A stretch of DNA of 64,000 nucleotides from G963675935 sp963675935 (GTDB taxonomy: Bacteria; Planctomycetota; Planctomycetia; Pirellulales; Thermoguttaceae), in assembly GCA_963675935.2 (NCBI GenBank), contig CAXXPV010000004.1:124001-188000 (forward strand), written 5' to 3'. Positions 50,850 to 58,203 of this stretch are shown piece after piece (the first letter of the stretch is position 1; each line of letters opens with the position of its first letter). Below the pieces are notes generated by a model. That model searched no databases. It saw nothing but the letters and a program-made list of their open reading frames with translations, and was not told the origin of the DNA. Made by a program: the position numbers and the translations under genes.

Positions 50850-51908
50850 ATGAACCAGGCAGCCATCTCAAGCGATCGATTGTCCTTTCTTGATCGGTAT
50901 CTTACCGTCTGGATTTTTCTAGCGATGGCGATCGGCGTCGGGCTGGGGCGGTTTGCGCCTGGCGTGGCGGGGTTGATCGATAGCTTCAAGATGGACGAAA
51001 CGACAAGCCTCCCCATTGCGTTGGGACTCATCCTGATGATGTACCCGCCGCTGGCCAAGGTGAAGTATGAGGAATTGGGCGACGTATTCCGCGACTGGAA
51101 AGTGCTTGGCCTGTCGCTGGTTCAGAACTGGATCATCGGACCGATTTTGATGTTCGTCCTTGCGATTGTGTTCCTGCAAAACTATCCCGAGTATATGGTC
51201 GGGCTGATCATGATTGGGCTGGCGCGGTGCATCGCCATGGTCATTGTGTGGAACGATTTGGCCAAGGGCGATACGGAATACTGCGCCGGCTTGGTCGCGT
51301 TCAACAGCATCTTCCAAGTGCTGTTTTACAGTCTTTTCGCGTGGTTGTTCATCAAGGTGCTGCCGCCGATGCTCGGCATCCAGCTTGACGACTTCGACCT
51401 ATCGAAGATCACCATCGGCAGCATTGCGAGAAGCGTGTTCATCTACCTGGGCATTCCCTTCCTCGCGGGAATGTTTACCCGGCTGGTTTTGGTGAAGTCG
51501 AAGGGGAAAACTTGGTACGAGACGAAGTTCATTCCCAGGATCAGCCCCATCACGCTGGTGGCCCTGCTGTTTACGATTGTCGTGATGTTCAGCCTGCAAG
51601 GCGACAAGATTGTGGAGCAGCCGAGTCACGTGCTGATGATCGCCGTGCCGCTGTTGGTCTATTTCCTTGTGATGTTTTTGGTCAGTTTCTTCATGGGGCA
51701 TCTCGTGGGCGCCGGCTACGGCAAGACGGCCACGCTGGCGTTCACGGCGGCGAGCAACAATTTCGAGTTGGCCATCGCCGTGGCCGTGGCCGTCTTCGGC
51801 ATCAAACACGGCGCGGCCTTCGCGGCAGTGATCGGCCCGCTGGTCGAGGTGCCCGTGATGATCGGCTTGGTGAACGTGTCGCTGTATTTCAAGCAGCGAT
51901 ATTTCTGA
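50850..51908 (+). CDS. acr3: Arsenite efflux permease Acr3
   Basis: 352 residues with ten predicted membrane helices; AGGAG lies 8 bp upstream. IGLARCIAMVIVWNDLAKGD contains the Cys essential for arsenite efflux in studied Acr3, and AASNNFELAIAVAVAVFG is the conserved C-terminal TM. It exports arsenite (and sometimes antimonite) by proton antiport. Member of the arsR-acr3 operon. Followed by a hairpin (52016-52043). Confidence 0.95.
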   Translation: MNQAAISSDRLSFLDRYLTVWIFLAMAIGVGLGRFAPGVAGLIDSFKMDETTSLPIALGLILMMYPPLAKVKYEELGDVFRDWKVLGLSLVQNWIIGPILMFVLAIVFLQNYPEYMVGLIMIGLARCIAMVIVWNDLAKGDTEYCAGLVAFNSIFQVLFYSLFAWLFIKVLPPMLGIQLDDFDLSKITIGSIARSVFIYLGIPFLAGMFTRLVLVKSKGKTWYETKFIPRISPITLVALLFTIVVMFSLQGDKIVEQPSHVLMIAVPLLVYFLVMFLVSFFMGHLVGAGYGKTATLAFTAASNNFELAIAVAVAVFGIKHGAAFAAVIGPLVEVPVMIGLVNVSLYFKQRYF

Positions 51909-52015
51909 TTTTTAACCGAATTGCTTCGATGGAGCAACCGTCTCATTGTGAAACCACGCAAAGAACATGTAGCGGTTGTAAGTGCTTTGCGGTAAACTAG
52001 TTGGGAGAAATGGAA

Positions 52016-52043
52016 AATTATGAGCCTTAAAGGGCTCATAATT
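52016..52043. terminator. Perfect hairpin after acr3
   Basis: AATTATGAGCC and GGCTCATAATT form an 11-bp stem with a 6-nt loop, about 110 bp after the acr3 stop and 87 bp before the ATPase gene. No T-run follows, so this may equally be an operator. Confidence 0.4.
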
Positions 52044-52129
52044 GGATGTGCGGCATAAGTTGATATACAGTAAGGGTATAGAGGCGACGATTGCCCTCAC
52101 TTCCCCCAGCACAACCGAAGGGCAAAATC

Positions 52130-53551
52130 ATGTGGCTAGACGGTCTTCACGCGATGCTTGCTCCGTATAATCCCTGGTGGTTTGGCGACGAAGCTGTTTC
52201 CAACTGGGAGCAAACCTTGCCGGACTATCATCGTCCGGTAGTTGGAGAGGTTCTTGGAGACCTATGCGATTTGCCGCAAATGGTCTCGTTGACCGGCCCA
52301 CGGCGAGTCGGCAAGACCACGGTTTTAATGCACGTCATTCAGCATCTCATCCGTCAGCAAAGGATTGACCCGGAGCGAATTCTCTATTTCTCGTTTGACG
52401 ATCCCGCGGTTCATGCTTCAGAGGATGTTCAGCGGACGGTATTTGACCGGCTTGTGGAGCGAGTCAAGGCGGCGGGCTGCGTCAGCTATGCTTTTCTCGA
52501 TGAGATTCAGAAGTTGCCTCGCTGGGAACTGTTTCTCAAAAAATACTACGACTTAAAGGTTCCAGTCCGATTTGTAATTTCGGGATCGGCTTCATCGCCT
52601 ATTTTCCGCAGCAGTCAGGAAAGTCTTCTGGGGCGAATCAAAGATCGTCACCTGTTGCCGTTCAGCTTTCGCGAATACTGCCAATATAATTTGCGGCAGC
52701 ATCCCGAGTTTGTGCGGATTCTTGACGCCCACCGGCAATTGCGACCGGCGATGTTGGATGGGGATGCCGTGGGAGCGGTCGATTGCGTCAACCGGCTATC
52801 CGACATGTTGATCCCATTCAAGTCGGAAATCGACGAGGCGGTAGTCAATTATTGCATTGAAGGCGGTTTTCCCGAGGTTTGGCAGTTGCCGAACGCGATG
52901 CGTAAAATCGAATATTTGATGGAGCAACAAGTCCACAAAGTTCTCTACGAAGACTTGATGATGGTGACGAAATTCCGCAAACCGGAAAATGTGCTGCGGT
53001 TCTTCGTGTACTTGTTGGCGCATCCAGGCCAAGAAATCAACACAACCAAGGTGGCTACTGACGCCGACGTGGAGAGACGGATCATTGAAGACAATCTGCC
53101 GCTGTTGGAAATGACCGACTTAATTTTTCGGATTCGGAAATTCAGCCATCAGCCACTTCGAGTGCGGCAGGGAAACATCAAGTGTTATCCCGCCGATATG
53201 GCCTTGCGAAACGCGGTGCTGAAAACATGGCAAAATCTCGACTCCGACACGATGGGGCTTTGCGCGGAAAATCTTGTTCTTCGAGAACTGATCGGCTGGC
53301 CCGAAAAGATCGAGATTTCCTATTTCCGCGAAAAGAATCGGGAGGTCGATTTTGTCGTTGCTTATGGAGGCAACCGCTATTTGCCCATTGAGGTCAAGTA
53401 TCGCGAGCGAGACGAGGATTACGAAGCATTGAAAATGTTCATGAAACGCTACGCCGTGAATCTGGGGGTGGTGATTACTCGGCAACAGTCGGCAAGGCTT
53501 GAAAATGGCCTGCTATTCCTCCCGCTGAGGTTATTTTTGCTGGTGTCATAA
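52130..53551 (+). CDS. AAA-type ATPase with DUF4143
   Basis: 473 residues from MWLDGLHAMLAPYNPWWFG; AAGGG stands upstream. MVSLTGPRRVGKTTVLMHVI is Walker A, CVSYAFLDEIQKLPRWE holds Walker B and GSASSPIFRSSQESLLGR sensor residues. The C-terminal DUF4143 shows YFREKNREVDFVVAYGGNRY and LPIEVKYRE, the nuclease-fold (E-x9-D-x-ExK) residues. Such genes are common, mobile and of unclear role. It interrupts the arsenic island between acr3 and arsR2. Confidence 0.87.
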   Translation: MWLDGLHAMLAPYNPWWFGDEAVSNWEQTLPDYHRPVVGEVLGDLCDLPQMVSLTGPRRVGKTTVLMHVIQHLIRQQRIDPERILYFSFDDPAVHASEDVQRTVFDRLVERVKAAGCVSYAFLDEIQKLPRWELFLKKYYDLKVPVRFVISGSASSPIFRSSQESLLGRIKDRHLLPFSFREYCQYNLRQHPEFVRILDAHRQLRPAMLDGDAVGAVDCVNRLSDMLIPFKSEIDEAVVNYCIEGGFPEVWQLPNAMRKIEYLMEQQVHKVLYEDLMMVTKFRKPENVLRFFVYLLAHPGQEINTTKVATDADVERRIIEDNLPLLEMTDLIFRIRKFSHQPLRVRQGNIKCYPADMALRNAVLKTWQNLDSDTMGLCAENLVLRELIGWPEKIEISYFREKNREVDFVVAYGGNRYLPIEVKYRERDEDYEALKMFMKRYAVNLGVVITRQQSARLENGLLFLPLRLFLLVS

Positions 53552-53584
53552 TCCAACTTCGTGACTTCCGGGAGAGAAATGACC

Positions 53585-53626
53585 TTGATGGACAATGCAC
53601 ATTTGGCTAAACTCGCAAATACGCGA
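53585..53626 (+). promoter_or_regulatory. arsR2 promoter with ArsR-type operator
   Basis: TTGATG (53585-53590), 17 bp, TAAACT (53608-53613), then TCGC-AAATAC-GCGA (53613-53626). It has the same half-sites and nearly the same spacing as the arsR1 operator at 50425. Confidence 0.55.
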
Positions 53627-53693
53627 TGTCGATAGGGGAAAAAGAAAACCACGGCCCGACCGCCGGCCCACCCTCCACAAAAGGAGGGATTGA

Positions 53694-54026
53694 ATGTTAA
53701 TGAACGCAAGAACCCAAGATAAGTACGATGCCCGCGCTAGGATCATCAAGGCGATGGCGCACCCCACGCGATTGTTTATCGTGGATGAACTGGGGCGAAA
53801 CGGCGAGCGATGTGTCTGTGAGTTGACCGACATGATCGGCGTCGATATGTCCACCGTGTCGCGCCACTTGGCCATGCTCAAGAACGCCGGCATCATCGTG
53901 GACGAAAAACGTGGCGCGCAGGTGTACTACCGTTTGCGGGTGCGGTGCGTGTTGGACTTCCTCGAATGCGTCGAGTCGGTGATGAAGTGCAACGCGAAGG
54001 ACCAGCAGCGGGTGCTGGCGTCGTGA
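53694..54026 (+). CDS. arsR: ArsR-family metalloregulator (second copy)
   Basis: 110 residues; AAGGAGG is 7 bp upstream. GERCVCELTDMIGVDMSTVS carries the As-type Cys pair (Cys40, Cys42). The tail adds RVRCVLDFLECVESVMKCNA with three more Cys that may form another As(III) or metal site. It is distinct in sequence from the first ArsR and is the leader of the thiol operon that follows. Confidence 0.92.
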   Translation: MLMNARTQDKYDARARIIKAMAHPTRLFIVDELGRNGERCVCELTDMIGVDMSTVSRHLAMLKNAGIIVDEKRGAQVYYRLRVRCVLDFLECVESVMKCNAKDQQRVLAS

Positions 54027-54107
54027 GAATTGACAGACGGCGTGTTTTTTTGCCGGAAGACTTGGCGACTTAGCCAAATGACAAAGCCAACACCGTAAAA
54101 CGATTGG

Positions 54108-54431
54108 ATGGGGAGCGATTTCGTGCCAGACGCTGAAAAAGAAACCTCGGACCTGTATTCCCCCGCCGTCGAAGAATTGGTGGCCATCGGGGCGGCTATT
54201 GCTTGCAACTGCGAGCCGTGTTTCAAGCACCATTTCCGCGAAGCGCTCAGCCAGGGCGTGTCGCGCGGCGACGTGGCCCTTGCCGTGGCGACCGCCCGCA
54301 AGGTGAAAGAGCATATTGCCGAGCAAGTTCTAAAAACGGCCGGCGAGCAACTGGCGGCTGCCCGCGACGTGGGGCCGCAGCCCGGCTCGTGTTGTTGTTC
54401 CAAATCTTCCACAGCATCAAAAAGACGATAG
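54108..54431 (+). CDS. AhpD-like carboxymuconolactone decarboxylase-family thiol protein
   Basis: 107 residues. AIACNCEPCFKHHFREALSQ gives C35-x2-C38-x3-H42, the catalytic layout of AhpD (CxxCxxxH), in a small all-helical CMD fold. AhpD-type proteins reduce peroxides or transfer electrons from a lipoylated protein. A Cys-rich end (GSCCCSKSS, Cys95-97) may bind a metalloid. A GTG at 54123 is an alternative start. The lipoyl-carrier gene follows after 12 bp. Confidence 0.88.
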   Translation: MGSDFVPDAEKETSDLYSPAVEELVAIGAAIACNCEPCFKHHFREALSQGVSRGDVALAVATARKVKEHIAEQVLKTAGEQLAAARDVGPQPGSCCCSKSSTASKRR

Positions 54432-54443
54432 CGAGGAGACGGC

Positions 54444-54893
54444 ATGTCGGAATATCTCGAAGCGATGATTGACAAATTCGTCTTCCGCGTGGCCACCGAT
54501 TGTTTATTCAGTCCCGAGGGCGTTTGGGTGCGGCCGAACGGCAACCAACTGCGAATCGGCTTGACGGACTTTGTTCAACAGCGAGGCGGCGACGTGGCCT
54601 TCGCGCATGTAAAACCGGTTGGCTCGCAACTGGTTGCCGGCGACGAGATTGCTGAGATCGAGACAGTCAAGGCGAACGTGAGCCTTTTTTCGCCTGTCGG
54701 CGGAACGGTGATTGAGATCAACTCGGCCTTGGAAACCAGTCCGGAAATCATCAACGAAGCCCCGTATGAAAAAGGTTGGCTGGCGGTGCTGGAAGCCGGC
54801 GACTGGGCGAGCGATCGGGCGAAATTGCTGACCCCCGAGGCGTATCTTTCCGTGATGCGGTCGCAAGCGGAGAAGGAGTTGAACGGACAATGA
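54444..54893 (+). CDS. GcvH-like lipoyl-carrier protein
   Basis: 149 residues. VWVRPNGNQLRIGLTDFVQQ, then EIETVKANVSLFSPVGGTV place the lipoyl Lys at residue 76 (ETVKA; in GcvH ESVKA), and EIINEAPYEKGWLAVLE is the H-protein end. No gcvP, gcvT, lpd or lipoate-ligase gene lies in the window, so a glycine-cleavage role is unlikely. LbpA of sulfur oxidation is a related precedent for a GcvH-like protein with another job. It overlaps the OsmC-like gene by 4 bp (ATGA). Confidence 0.9.
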   Translation: MSEYLEAMIDKFVFRVATDCLFSPEGVWVRPNGNQLRIGLTDFVQQRGGDVAFAHVKPVGSQLVAGDEIAEIETVKANVSLFSPVGGTVIEINSALETSPEIINEAPYEKGWLAVLEAGDWASDRAKLLTPEAYLSVMRSQAEKELNGQ

Positions 54894-55342
54894 GCCAAAC
54901 CGCCGTTTACCACACGACCGTCCGCTGGAAGGGCGAGCATTGGGGCCATCTGGTCATGGGCAACGGCCCGGAGATGGATTTTTCGGCTCCGCCCGACGCC
55001 CACGGGCACGCGGGCGTGTTTACGCCCGAGGACGCCTACGTGGCCGCCGCCAACACCTGCGTGATGATGATGTTCATCTGGGCGACTGAGCGTTTCAAGA
55101 TCAAGCTGCTTTCCTACGAATGCCGAACGGAGGGCACGAAGCTCATCGAACTCGACCGGACGGAAATTTTTACGAAGTTGTATTTCCACCCATTGATTCG
55201 CGTCTCGGCGGAGGGCGAGAAGCCGGATGTCGTCGAAGCTCGCGTGCGGCGTGCCCTGCAATCGGCGCAAAAATACAGTCTGGTCGCCAATTCCGTGAAG
55301 TCGGAAATCGTTGTCGAACCTGAAATCGTTGTTGAGGAGTGA
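54890..55342 (+). CDS. OsmC/Ohr-family protein
   Basis: 150 residues from MSQTAVYHTTVRWKGEHWGH. SPEDAY-like FTPEDAYVAAANTCVMMMFI puts the first active Cys at residue 57. The canonical second Cys (CPYSxA) is replaced by KYSLVANSVKSE, while another Cys lies at 78 (LLSYECRTEG). The Ohr/OsmC family reduces organic hydroperoxides and is recycled by dihydrolipoyl proteins. Here the altered second Cys suggests a changed chemistry, perhaps with arsenical or persulfide substrates. Confidence 0.87.
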   Translation: MSQTAVYHTTVRWKGEHWGHLVMGNGPEMDFSAPPDAHGHAGVFTPEDAYVAAANTCVMMMFIWATERFKIKLLSYECRTEGTKLIELDRTEIFTKLYFHPLIRVSAEGEKPDVVEARVRRALQSAQKYSLVANSVKSEIVVEPEIVVEE

Positions 55343-55347
55343 TGGTT

Positions 55348-55593
55348 ATGTTGATTCAAGTGCTTGGAACCGGATGTGCGAAGTGCAAAACGCTGCACGA
55401 GATCGTGAAGAAGGCGGTTCAAGAGACCGGCGTCGACGCCGAGATCGAGAAGGTCGAAGACATTCAGAAAATCATGGCTTTCGAGATTCTGATGACGCCC
55501 GGCTTGGTCATTGACGGCCACGTAAAAACCGCCGGCCGGCTGCCGAAACTCGAAGAAGTCAAGAATCTGATTCTCGCGGCCAAGGCGGCGTGA
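55348..55593 (+). CDS. Small thioredoxin-like protein (TM0996/MTH895 type)
   Basis: 81 residues from MLIQVLGTGCAKCKTLHEIV, with the active CAKC pair (Cys10, Cys13) and TPGLVIDGHVKTAGRLPKLE, the cis-Pro loop. GAGGAG lies 8 bp upstream, which selects 55348 rather than the ATG at 55339. These redox-active mini-thioredoxins are common beside ArsG/ArsF-type and Acr-type arsenic genes and probably hand electrons along the operon. Confidence 0.92.
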   Translation: MLIQVLGTGCAKCKTLHEIVKKAVQETGVDAEIEKVEDIQKIMAFEILMTPGLVIDGHVKTAGRLPKLEEVKNLILAAKAA

Positions 55594-55621
55594 CAGCGGA
55601 TCGATTGGAAGGAGGCGTCTC

Positions 55622-56062
55622 ATGGGCGACAACATACCATCGCAAAAAGTCCTGGTGATTCCTTGCAGCGGGGTCGGCAAGGTGCATGGGCTGATGAGCC
55701 GCGAGGCTGTTTACCACGTCACCGACGACCTGCTGGCGGGACGGGCGAACACCGTTTGTTTGGCGCTGTTGGTGTCGGGCGACGCCGAGACAACTCAGAA
55801 AGTCCAGCATATTCCCTGCATCACCGTGGACGGATGCCCAAAGCTCTGCGCCATGAAAAACGTCGAGCTATCGGGCGGCAAAATCGCCAAAGGAATCAGG
55901 GTTTACGATGCAATGAAACGCCATCGCGGCGCGAACTTCGGCACGGCAACCGCTCTGAGCGAAGAAGGTTGGGCCGTTGTGAAAGAGTTGGCCGCCGAGG
56001 TTGCACAAGTCGCGGAACAATCGGATTCGGTCTTAGGAGTTTCTGTTACGGAAAGAAAGTAG
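55622..56062 (+). CDS. DGC-domain putative zinc-binding protein (first)
   Basis: 146 residues. The Cys are at C15 (VIPCSGVGKVHG), C46 and C66, C72, C76 (HIPCITVDGCPKLC), giving the DGC pattern. The family is a predicted zinc or metal-binding protein with no settled role. GGAGG lies upstream. The stop TAG belongs to the palindromic repeat that follows. Confidence 0.87.
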   Translation: MGDNIPSQKVLVIPCSGVGKVHGLMSREAVYHVTDDLLAGRANTVCLALLVSGDAETTQKVQHIPCITVDGCPKLCAMKNVELSGGKIAKGIRVYDAMKRHRGANFGTATALSEEGWAVVKELAAEVAQVAEQSDSVLGVSVTERK

Positions 56063-56145
56063 GGTGGGACAAGCGCAGCGCAGTCCCACCATGTGTTTTG
56101 CCAGGTATTTGGTGGGACTGCGCTGCGCTTGTCCCATCCTACGCG
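56060..56145. repeat. GTAGGGTGGGACAAGCGC palindromic repeat
   Basis: About 86 bp. GTAGGGTGGGACAAGCGCAG at the left faces CTGCGCTTGTCCCATCCTAC at the right. It supplies the stop codon of the first DGC gene and separates it from the second. Confidence 0.72.
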
Positions 56146-56178
56146 AACATTCCGCAACAGAAACTGAGGAAAACCATC

Positions 56179-56868
56179 ATGGGCGAGATATTCTCGAAGG
56201 TCGGCATCATTTCGTGCAGCGGTGAGGAGATTCCCGAGGGCACTGTCGCACGGCAAGCGGTGCGCCGGGTGCTGGAGGCTTTGCGCCCCCAACAAACCGT
56301 GACTTTGTGCCTGCCGCTTTTTCTGGCCGGCGAGGAGGGCGAACGCCGGTTCGCCCGCGAACATCCCACGATCACCGTCGATGGCTGCTCCAAGCTCTGT
56401 GCCAAGCGGGGAACCGAGAAGTACAGCGGCAAAGTAAGTGCTTCGCTGGTCATTGGCGACATTTTGGGCGATCGAGCCAAACAGTGCCACCGTTCGACCC
56501 GCGACGCCGACAAGGCCGACGCGGAGGCCGTGTGGATGGTGGCCGAACGCATCGCGGCCGAGGTCGATGCCCTGGCGGGTTCACAAGTCCGTGCGGAGCC
56601 AAGCAATGCTCCAGCCGCGGACGCCGCTTGTTGCGCTTGCAGCCATCCATCGCAGGAAGGAAAGTTGGAAATCAGGGGGAATCTGGTCGTTATTGACGGG
56701 CTGCCGTTGATTTTCCAGCAGCTTCATAAAAAAGGCTTGCGGCCTGACAGCGATTGCGGAAACAGTTTATTGGAGACGGTCAAGATCTATCATGCCATCG
56801 AGGCCCGCGAAGAAGCGGATTATCGAGACGCTCTGGTGGCGGCATATCAAGCGCATTGCGAGCGATAA
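56179..56868 (+). CDS. DGC-domain protein with an extra C-terminal domain (second)
   Basis: 229 residues from MGEIFSKVGIISCSGEEIPE. DGC Cys are at C13, C44, C70 and C74 (TVDGCSKLC); the equivalent of C66 of the first copy is missing. After an Ala-rich linker with CCACS comes a second domain (about 155-229: LEIRGNLVVIDGLPLIFQQL ... YHAIEAREEADYRDALVAAY), which I recognise as a small module seen near arsenic genes but cannot name. May bind metalloid through Cys or act as a metal chaperone. Confidence 0.82.
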   Translation: MGEIFSKVGIISCSGEEIPEGTVARQAVRRVLEALRPQQTVTLCLPLFLAGEEGERRFAREHPTITVDGCSKLCAKRGTEKYSGKVSASLVIGDILGDRAKQCHRSTRDADKADAEAVWMVAERIAAEVDALAGSQVRAEPSNAPAADAACCACSHPSQEGKLEIRGNLVVIDGLPLIFQQLHKKGLRPDSDCGNSLLETVKIYHAIEAREEADYRDALVAAYQAHCER

Positions 56869-56903
56869 TCGGGAAAAATGAAATAGATCAAAGGAATATC
56901 GGC

Positions 56904-57500
56904 ATGGACTTAAAGAATGCGGCGGCGGTTTGTTTGATCTCGCTGTTTTCGGCGACACTGGTCGTCTTGCTTGCCCGGTCGCTCGACTCCCAAGCCGCCG
57001 CGCAATTGGAGCCGCAATTGACGCAAATCGCCGAGGAGCTTCGGGCGATTCGCGCTCAAGGCGGAATGGCCAGGGCCGACGACGCAGCGGCGACGGAAAG
57101 CGTCGACGACGGTCTGGTCGTCTACTATTTTCACAGCAATGCGCGATGTTCGAGTTGCAAAGCCATCGAATCGGCGGCGAAGGAAACGCTCGATGCCGAC
57201 TTCGCTCGTCAATTGGCCGGCGGCGAAATCGTCTGGAAGGTTTTGAATTACGAAAAGCCCTCGGGCGCGGTGTTGGCCGTCAAATTCGAGGTGAAAGACC
57301 CCGTTGTCGTTCTGGCCAGGATGCGGAACAACGAACTCTCGAAGTGGAAACGTCTCGATCAATCGATGGCGCTGGCCTCCGACCGTGCGGCGCTCAAGAA
57401 GTATGTGCGAGGAGAAATCGAGCAAATGCTTGAGCCGGAAAAGAAGGCGGCGTCTGAAACAAAGGCGACCGTCGCACCGACAATTCCGATTCCGCAGTAA
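56904..57500 (+). CDS. arsF: ArsF-like thiol protein (first)
   Basis: 198 residues from MDLKNAAAVCLISLFSATLV; AAGGA lies 8 bp upstream. One N-terminal membrane helix anchors a periplasmic thioredoxin-like domain: VVYYFHSNARCSSCKAIESA has the CxxC (Cys82, Cys85). It resembles ArsF, the partner of ArsG in resistance to aromatic arsenicals (nitrophenyl arsenicals in described cases). The tail is Pro/Thr-rich. Confidence 0.82.
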   Translation: MDLKNAAAVCLISLFSATLVVLLARSLDSQAAAQLEPQLTQIAEELRAIRAQGGMARADDAAATESVDDGLVVYYFHSNARCSSCKAIESAAKETLDADFARQLAGGEIVWKVLNYEKPSGAVLAVKFEVKDPVVVLARMRNNELSKWKRLDQSMALASDRAALKKYVRGEIEQMLEPEKKAASETKATVAPTIPIPQ

Positions 57501-57571
57501 ACATTTCGTTTTCATGCGGAGCGTGGGAACGATATTAGTTTTATTTCGCAAACACTAACGAGGAGATACGA

Positions 57572-58003
57572 ATGATGAAACGAGTTGCTTTTGCCGTTGT
57601 TGTTTTTAACGTCGCAGTTCTTTTTGCCTCCGCGCTTCCGCAAGCGGTTTCGGCCGAGGATGCGCCGCCCAAAGATCGCGTCGTGGTGATGTATTTCCAT
57701 CGCACGCAACGTTGCCCAACGTGCCGAAAGATGGGCGGCTACGCGGAAGAAGCGGTCAAAACCGGATTCGCCGAAGAGAAAAAGAAAGGCACTGTGGAAT
57801 TCCACTTTATCGACTTCCAGGACGAGAAGAACGAGGCTCTGACGAAGGGCTATCAAGTCGGCGGTCCGACGTTGATCGTCGCGAAAGTCGTCGATAACAA
57901 AGTGGCGGAGCAGAAGAATCTGTCGGAGATGTGGACGAAGGTCCGCGACAAGACCGCGTTCATCGAATACGTTCAGAGCAACGTGAAAGAGTATTTGAAG
58001 TAG
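57572..58003 (+). CDS. arsF: ArsF-like exported thiol protein (second)
   Basis: 143 residues with a signal peptide (MMKRVAFAVVVFNVAVLFAS, cleavage near VSAED). VVVMYFHRTQRCPTCRKMGG gives CPTC (Cys48, Cys51), and GYAEEAVKTGFAEEKKKGTV is typical of ArsF-type proteins. It differs from the first ArsF-like protein, so the two may form a pair. GAGGAG upstream. A fragment of the CGGAGCGTGGGAACG repeat lies ahead, at 57515. Confidence 0.85.
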   Translation: MMKRVAFAVVVFNVAVLFASALPQAVSAEDAPPKDRVVVMYFHRTQRCPTCRKMGGYAEEAVKTGFAEEKKKGTVEFHFIDFQDEKNEALTKGYQVGGPTLIVAKVVDNKVAEQKNLSEMWTKVRDKTAFIEYVQSNVKEYLK

Positions 58004-58022
58004 GCGCCGGCCGCTTGCAGCT

Positions 58023-58146
58023 GTAACCGTTCACGGGCTGGGAAAACATCGTCATTCTGAGCGCAGCGAAGAATCTCGTCTGGGCCGCGATTCCATGAGA
58101 GATTCTTCGCTGCGCTCAGAATGACGGCTACCCCGTGAACGGTTGC
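58023..58146. mobile_element. Miniature inverted-repeat element, type C (AACCGTTCACGGG ends)
   Basis: 124 bp. Ends are GTAACCGTTCACGGG and the complement of GCAACCGTTCACGGG. The core is the same GTCATTCTGAGCGCAGCGAA hairpin as in types A and B. The exact 9-bp direct repeat CTTGCAGCT flanks it (58014-58022 and 58147-58155). It lies between arsF and arsG. Confidence 0.88.
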
Positions 58147-58203
58147 CTTGCAGCTTCGCAATATCCACGACCCACATCTTCCCACAACACAAAGGGCTGT
58201 CGG

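Noticed and set aside
54444..54893. Glycine cleavage H protein in its usual metabolic role
   Set aside because: No P, T or L protein genes are nearby and the gene is overlapped with an OsmC-like gene inside an arsenic operon; kept as a GcvH-like carrier instead.
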